Source of the DNA: Schistocerca nitens
Taxonomy: Eukaryota; Arthropoda; Insecta; Orthoptera; Acrididae
NCBI RefSeq assembly: GCF_023898315.1
Contig: NC_064616.1
Location: 708,999,389-709,063,388 of the forward strand
Direction: 5' to 3'
DNA: 64,000 nucleotides
In this document: one piece after another, positions 57,561 to 64,000 of the stretch
Position numbering within the stretch: the first letter of the stretch is position 1
How the letters are laid out: each line of letters starts with the position of its first letter
Made by a program: the position numbers and the translations under genes
The notes under the pieces: generated by a model
Seen by the model: only the letters and a program-made list of their open reading frames with translations
Database searches by the model: none
Told to the model about the DNA's origin: nothing

Positions 57561-60500
57561 TAGCGCATTAGTTATATGTAGAAGATTTGTGCACCAGGTG
57601 GTGATACTGCGTAGTTTAGGAGCCGCAGACATGCAACACTTAACAGTTGTTAAGTGTGCATGCTGCTTTGGAGCACCAATACATTACCTGTACTACAACT
57701 ACATTACAGGCTACCTGTGTCAGGCCTGCCACCTGCATTCCCTACTGATCGGTGGTGGATGTCATCGACCTCACCTGTCAAGACATCAAGCCTCCTGCTG
57801 AAACTTCTCCTCCATGGTCCACCTTCAGTCCTGCGTTACCTTAGGACACTGGCCTGTAGCCTGGTCCACTGCACTGCAGGCCCGCAGTTGCAGCATCCCT
57901 GTTGAATTCTGTCTGTCCTCTCAACGGCTGACAACATGAAACAAAAAGCAACATGCATTGCATGCTGTCAGTTCTGGCTAGCAGTTACAATATAGCTGCA
58001 AACACCTACTGCATTATCTGTGATGTATCGCAATTGTTGTGCCGTCACATTCTAACAACAAATCGCTGCACTCTGATGTGACAGTTCATAGAGATTGCTG
58101 TGTATCAAGATACATCCATAGCAGACTGTTCTTAACACAAATATAGAAATGCATTATGTTAATAATATGTGGTTCATGGACAAACAATTCCTTCAACATA
58201 AACTTATAAATGTTATCTTTTTACTAATATATTGTTTATAATTGATAGTCTCATGTAACACAAAAATACACAATACTTCATTCACTATTGTCCTGTTTAT
58301 TACTTTCCTGTAGGAGTGTCTCCTTAGCTGTTCTTTTATCACGTTTTCCATATTGTCTTCTTTCACTACTGCAGCTAGTACACATCATAGTTACTTCTCA
58401 CCTCCTTCTTTCATTGCTTGTGGTATAGGTTACATGGAAAAAAGATTAGTTCTCAAAGTTTCACTTTACTTTCTTCACAGTAGTTCTTTTGCAACTCCTG
58501 CTTGTTTGGCAAAACAGCCTGGTGGTCCAAACTTGATACATCATTTCCTTTATTACAAATCTCATCTTGGAAAAGTTAAGCTGCTGCTTCTTTTTTGTCT
58601 TCTGTAATTTCCTTCTTTATATATTGGAATTCCATTACCTCAGTCAATGCTCATCAAAAATACCTCCTCTTCAATATTTGCATACCCAGCTATTGGCTAT
58701 CTATGAGAAGAACCTAATACTTTTCTCCAGTGTTATCTTCTTTCATCGTATAAATTCACTTCATTTCTTCTTAATGCTTCATTCTTCTTAATGTAATTTC
58801 ATCTTATTTCTCTGTAGCATTTCTTCATAGTTCATAATTTCTGGTCAACAACAATTTCTCCATATAAATATGGTGTGACGATTCATCCATGTGGTACTTT
58901 CTCTCTCACAGCACTAGTCCAAAAATGCTGGACTTTTAATAGGTTTCTCACATCTGTCCACGCCACCTTTTATGTTTTTTTTAAGCCACTAACTGGTAAA
59001 CTTGGTGTGTAATTTTTTTTACCCTCTATCATATTTTCTGCCTCTGTTAAAGCTTCCTGTTCTTCCAACTCACATTTTCACAACACTAGCTGCTTGTGGA
59101 CCTGTAGTTTTCGTATCTCTAAATTGGCAGGAGTTTCCCTGTGCTCACATTGGGTGGTTGCTTCATGCCCATTGTTGGCCTCTCCGCTTTGTTTTCTTCT
59201 TCACTCAGATTGCAACAGTCTCCTCTGCCTACCATCATTGTGCTGTGTCTGAAATATCATATGCTGCATTTGAGATTCCTTTCTGCTGTGTGATGGATTC
59301 TTTACTTCTGTCCACCAGTGTCAAAAACATTGTTTCATGTGTCCAACAGTCTCTCTATGCACCTTTGAAGCATGAACATTTTTCTTCCTCATGACACCAA
59401 TTGTATATCCTTGCCAGTTAAGTGGACACAGGTTTCACATTCAGTCAGTGCATGTATTACCCGTGTTTTTACAACTGTCACTGTTGTCTTTTCTATTTTG
59501 CGTGCAGTGCCTTTTGTGTGGAAGGCCTTGTACTACCCAGCACACACAATTCTATTTGTTATCTTGCGTGTCAATAAATCTATTTCTGGTCACCTCCTTC
59601 CACTATCACTGTCTCCTTTGGAACTTAAAACTCTACCAATTACAGTCATTTTCCTCTTGACCACGACTGCTTCCATGCACAAACTATTCTCCACTGCTTG
59701 TGCCACGTGTTTTTCTAATGTTGGTTTCAGTTCCTGTACAATGTGGCCCATGGTATGTACTTTTTGTTCTACCAAAGCTATTTCCTTCTCTCCCGTTTTG
59801 TGGTGTTATCCAAGCTTATCATTAATTTCCATTTTCCACACTTTGAAAATTTCTTTCAGTTGGATCTTATCCTTGTTATTTGACAACCTTATTTACTCTA
59901 TAAGACTTATTAAGACTATTTATTAACTCTGGAATATATCCTAACCCTGTCTTTGATGGTTCCACATGTTTGATCTTACTGCCATCGTGTCTTTCCCCTA
60001 CTTCTTCCCGCCATACCATTTGGGTTGTAGTCACTTTAAACAAGATTTCTTCCAGTTTGCTACATGCTACTGAAAATCTTAATCTTAAATTGCTTGTTTA
60101 ATTAATCTTCCCAAATGAGACAAAATTATCCTATTTACTATCTGATCCCCACAAATACCTGAGCGAAACACTACAAGAATACACAGTAACTGTTACAACT
60201 CTTGTTACATCAGGTTTTGCCACACTCGAATTTTGGCACTGTTTATAATTTACTGCAGCAATTCTAAACACTTTTCTATAGCAGCGGTAGTAAATCTTCA
60301 CCCACTTCAATGATCTTAATTATCCATCTACAGCACTTGCGATCCTTACTCGGCCATTTTCTGCTAGTGGTGGTTTCTGTGTGCTGTGATTTGGCATCTT
60401 TTTGATCCATATTCCTCTGTTTGTTGTGACATCTTCTTTTCTCTTCTTTCATCATTCTTGTTTCTTTTAGTGGTTGCATCTGGAATTTTAAAGAGTTCTG

Positions 60501-60585
60501 TGTAGCAGTTGTATCATTTCTACAATCTGTCACTTCTCATCCAAGTTTTTCATAGGTTGATACTACTATCACTTCTGTGCCACAG
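57561..60585. other. Unassigned, pyrimidine-rich on + strand
   Basis: 58300-60540 is markedly T/C-rich on the + strand, so its complement is purine-rich. Minus-strand open stretches at 59775-59590 (HTMGHIVQELKPTLEKHVAQ) and 60533-60276 are rich in Lys, Glu and Gln with heptad-like spacing, as in a coiled-coil gag/ORF1 of a retroelement. I cannot name the family. There is no evidence of a host exon. Confidence 0.4.
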
Positions 60586-61600
60586 TCATGTCCGCAGATT
60601 GAAATCGACCTGCCACCAGTGAGCCAGTTGTAAGCCTCCCCCAGTATTGATTTGATTTGCTTCAATACGGGGAGACAAAAGCAACAGTGGTCTTAGTCCA
60701 CTGTTACCCACAATGAAACTGAGGTTATTGTGCAGTTTCACTCCCTATGATTCTAGTAAAGCTGACCGGTATCCTTCAGAAGTAGCAGGAGACCTGTTGC
60801 TAGTTCCTCATTAGACATAGTTTCTTCAGACTCTTAATGAGTCGAATATTTTGTCTCTTTTGCCCTCCAGAGCTTTGCATTGGAAGATGAGATGTGGTGC
60901 GGTTTCGTCCATATCATCACAGTCTACACTTTGCAGCTTCTTCCTGTATACCAATTGTGTGTATGTGTTTCTTAAAGTTCCCATGGCCAGTCTTAAGCCT
61001 TACCATGAGTTTAATCTGTTTCCTGTTTAAGTTCAGGGTTACAGACCTTCTCTTGAAATGTGGCTTTGGCATACTTAGCTTGCCATATTTTTATGTTCAT
61101 ATGATAGTTCAATATTTCGTTTGCTGCCTCCTGATCCAGCTATTTAGTTCTGATTTTACTATTGCCTTAGTTATTGTTAGGACAGGTTCCGGTGCGATAA
61201 ATGGAGTCGTCGTGCCTGTCCTGGGCAATTTTATCATCTTGTTCATTGCTACTAATTCCTGAGTGATCAGGAATCCTCAGCACATTTACCCTGTTGCTTT
61301 CCCCTAGTCTCCCATGGGCTTCAGGGCATTCTGTGACTATCTTTGATCTGGTTGCAGGAACTGATTGAGATTTAATAGGTGCTTGGCTGTCTGAATAAAT
61401 TAGATGCTACCATCCTTGTAGCACGTACTTGAATTCTTCTCCACAAACACTCTGTAGTGTACACTGTATCCTGTATCCTCTGAACCTAGTGCCTTCATCT
61501 GTATTCAACCCACCAGTAAAACAGACTGTGTCTCCTGAACAGTGTCATGGTTCTCTCTTCCGCTGTTCCCTTCTTTCAATTGTTACACAGAAAGGTTTGC
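60586..61600 (-). mobile_element. I/R1-type LINE C-terminal fragment with RNase H
   Basis: The minus strand from about 61230 reads TGTTTPFIAPEPVLTITKAI, then VKSELNSWIRR, and then RKQIKLMVRLKTGHGNFKKH and IHTIGIQE. This is the region following RNase H in I/R1-group LINEs, with its TGHG-x-F-x-x-H motif. The next stretch (QCKALEGKR-like, around 60870) matches the usual end after the zinc knuckle. Frames change several times. The RT core is missing here. Confidence 0.6.
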
Positions 61601-61734
61601 TAAAGTAGCTGCAAGTTATTGTATGGTCAGCTGTCATTTCCCTGACCGTTCGTATATTCACCACACATAGGAATAACGAACTCTTAACTCTTTGCGTGTG
61701 AACTCTCATTTATCTTATTATAATGTTATGGTCA

Positions 61735-63500
61735 TTTCTCCCTATGTAAGTGGGTGTCACAAAATATTTTCACATAGGGCAACATTGGAGATTGAAATTT
61801 CATGAAAAGATCTTGCCACACTGAAAAATTCTTCGTTTTAATGATTGCCACCATGACTAGCACATGACCAAGATACCTTTTTTTTTGTCCTCTGTCAGTC
61901 CAATCTGGTAAGGATCCCATACTGCACAGCAGTACTCTTATCAGGGGATGGACAGGCGTAGGGTAGGCAGTTTGTTTAGTAAACCTGTTGCATCTTCTAA
62001 CTATTGCACCAATAAAATGCAATGTTTGGTTTACCTTCCCCACATTATTTATGTGGTGGTTACAGTTATGGTTGTTTGTAATTGCAATTCCTTGATCCTT
62101 AGTTAAAATTGACAGCCATTAGATGTGTGTGATTTGTCATGTAACCAAAATTTAACAGATTATTTTTAGTACTCATGTGGATGACTTCACACTTTTCATT
62201 ATTTAGGATTAATTGCCACTTTTCGCACCATACACACATTTTTTAGTACTCATGTGGAAGACTTCACACTTTTCATTATTTAGGATTAATTGCCACTTTT
62301 CGCACCATACACACATCTTGTCTAAATCATTTTGTGTTTGGTTTTGATCTTGCAATGACTTTGCAAGATGCTAAATAACAGCATCATCTGCAAACTGTGT
62401 AGGAGTGCTGCTCAAACTATCTCCTAAATCGTTTATGCATCATCAATTACTATGAAATGTGACCTTTCTGACAGAATATCACAAATCCAGTCACAAAACT
62501 GAGACAACACTCCATACGCATGCAATTTGATAAGTAGTAGTTTGTTAGCAGGACTGGTGTCAAAAGCCTTCTGAAAATGAAAAAAAGGTGGAATCAGTTT
62601 GAGGTACCTGTTGTTAGCATGCATTACTTCGTGCGAATAAAGAGCTAGTTTTGTTTCAAAAGAATGATATTTTCTGAATCTGTTTTGGTTATTTGTGAAT
62701 AAATCATTTCCTGCAGGGTAATGCATAATGTCCAGATTTTTCCTTCTTCAAATCAACATTAGTGATATGGCTCAGTAATTCAGCATTATTCCAATTTCCT
62801 TTCTTGACCACTGGTGTGACCTATGCAACTTTGCAGTCTTTTAGTATGGATCTTTCGTCAAATGAGTGGTTGTATATTATTGTTAAGCACGTAGCTATTA
62901 TATTAGCATGCTCTGAATGGAATCTAATTCGTATGCAATCTGGACTGGAGGCTTGCCTTTATTAAGTGATTTAAGCTGCTTTGGTACAACGAGGGTAACT
63001 ATTTCTACATTACTCATGTCCACAGCAGTTATTGGTCTAAATTCTGGAATACTTACTTCATCTTCTTTAGCGAGGGAATTTCAGAAAATTGTGTAAAGTA
63101 ACTCCACTTTAGTGGGACTGTCATTGATAAAATTACCTATGGTATCACACAGTGAAGGTATTGATTATCTCTTGCCTCTGGTATACTTCACATTTGCCCA
63201 TAATCTCTTTGGAACATTTGCCATATTTTGAGGCAGAGTTTCAGTGGAGGAACTATTAAAAGAATCTAACATTGAAGTTTGTGCTAAATTTTGAGCCTCT
63301 GTAAAACTTCACCTTGGGGATTTTGCACCCTTTTAAATTTGACGTGCTTGTTTCGTTACTTCTGCAACAGTATCGTGACCTGCTTAGTGCACCATGGGGA
63401 GCCAGTTCCATCTGTTATTAATTTATTTGAAATAAATGCCTCCACTGCTTTCGATACCATTCTTCGAATCAAAGCCCCTTTTGGTCTAAACTTTTATAGT
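61735..63500 (-). mobile_element. LINE fragment with RT palm (FADDA)
   Basis: On the minus strand 62726-62433 reads NRFRKYHSFETKLALYSHEV, then FHFQKAFDTSPANKLLLIKL, then WICDILSERSHFIVIDD, the RT fingers and palm entry. The next part, after a small frame change, reads LSSTPTQFADDAVI near 62390-62350 with the two catalytic aspartates, followed by MCVWCEKWQLILNNEKCEVF. Upstream remnants run to about 63500, and the 3' part to about 61735. Stops and a tandem duplication (62163-62316) inactivate it. Confidence 0.75.
62163..62316. repeat. 77-bp tandem duplication inside LINE RT
   Basis: The block starting tttttagtactcatgtgg occurs twice at a spacing of exactly 77 bp (62163-62239 and 62240-62316). 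The only clear difference is gatg versus gaag. Confidence 0.9.
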
Positions 63501-63800
63501 TAGTTGGGAAGGAATGGAGGCTGTCTCTTAGGAGGGTGTCTAGCAATTTATTATCTACTTTTTAAATAAATATATTTTGCATATAGTTTTTTAGGGTTGA
63601 AGTATTCTGGTATTCAGTCTCACTACACTGACCTTGTAGTCACTAATCCCTACTTTATTCCACCATACTGTAGGCTCATAAATTATCGTAGGTCTTATTA
63701 CAGTAGTGTATATATCCAGCACATAATTGTATGGTTTCAACCCCAATTTTTGCTACATGATTTCCTAGTGATCATGAGATCACTTTTTGCCTTGGGACAT

Positions 63801-64000
63801 ACACTGCTGGAAAAAAAAATAGCACACCTGGAAAGATGACATTGATTTCGGCGGCATATGCCACTTCGAAGATAGTAGATGTACTGATAATGGTTTTAAC
63901 ATTGTCCGCCAACAGATATCATAGTGTCATAGCTACCATAGTGCCCTCTGTGTCTACCCTTTAATAGGGAATGCTCACAGCCAGATTTCCACACTCCTAA
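63801..64000 (+). mobile_element. Tc1-like element, 5' end (cut by window edge)
   Basis: acactgctggaaaaaaaaat followed by agcacacctggaaagatgac has the form of a Tc1-type terminal repeat. The last 18 bases (agatttccacactcctaa) are identical to 447-464 in the Tc1 copy at the other end of the window, within the transposase N-terminal region. The element continues beyond 64000. The distance from terminus to this block is compatible with a Tc1 element, possibly internally deleted. Confidence 0.5.

Noticed and set aside
59002..59926. Overlapping hydrophobic + strand open frames as membrane proteins
   Set aside because: The region is simply T/C-rich, which gives Leu/Phe/Ser frames. There are no signal or family motifs and no splice context.

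Overview
The window looks like insect nuclear DNA, most probably from a grasshopper or locust (Orthoptera, Schistocerca-like). It is AT-rich, has very long introns, and is packed with repeat families that I recognise as typical of orthopterans: Tc1/mariner elements, RTE-type LINEs that end in an (ACA)n tail, a 5S-rRNA-derived SINE, tRNA-derived SINEs, Penelope-like elements and hAT-like elements. The species is an inference from repeat content. Nothing bacterial or organellar is present.

I can support only one host gene, on the + strand: the 3' half of a WNK (with-no-lysine) serine/threonine kinase gene. Eight exons (6642-6777, 7634-7704, 7882-7905, 15771-19208, 19563-19621, 29674-29866, 38014-38187, 40327-40398) join with matching phases at every junction and give 1,389 uninterrupted codons. 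They start inside the first CCT-like (autoinhibitory) domain behind the kinase. Then come a basic helix, a short linker, a 24-nt microexon, a 1,146-codon glutamine-rich exon with a coiled coil, and a second CCT-like domain split over two exons. The kinase exons must lie upstream of the window. A good splice donor at 40399 means the gene continues downstream, but I found no further exon up to 64000.

Layout. 1-6641 is an upstream intron with a deleted Tc1 copy, a mariner/IS630-like element and a perfectly flanked 5S-SINE. 6642-7905 holds three small exons. 7906-15770 is an intron with a dead mariner, a retropepsin-bearing LTR-type remnant inside a long direct repeat, a Penelope-like remnant and a 760-bp foldback palindrome. 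15771-19621 holds the giant exon and a small one. 19622-29673 is a 10-kb intron dominated by a 7.2-kb element with inverted ends, into which an RTE LINE and a SINE have inserted, followed by another transposase relic. 29674-40398 holds the CCT2 exons, separated by introns with LINE, hAT, Tc1 and MITE copies. 40399-64000 is repeat-rich DNA with a Tc1 relic, four LINE fragments, an RTE copy split by a mariner, other transposase relics and unassigned DNA.

Most retroelement and transposase relics lie antisense to the WNK gene, as expected for insertions tolerated inside introns. No CRISPR array, operon or prokaryotic feature is present. The most interesting points are the phase-perfect WNK gene model, the in-frame microexon, a possible intronic polyadenylation site that would remove CCT2, the Q-rich exon, the foldback palindrome and the nested or chimeric transposons.
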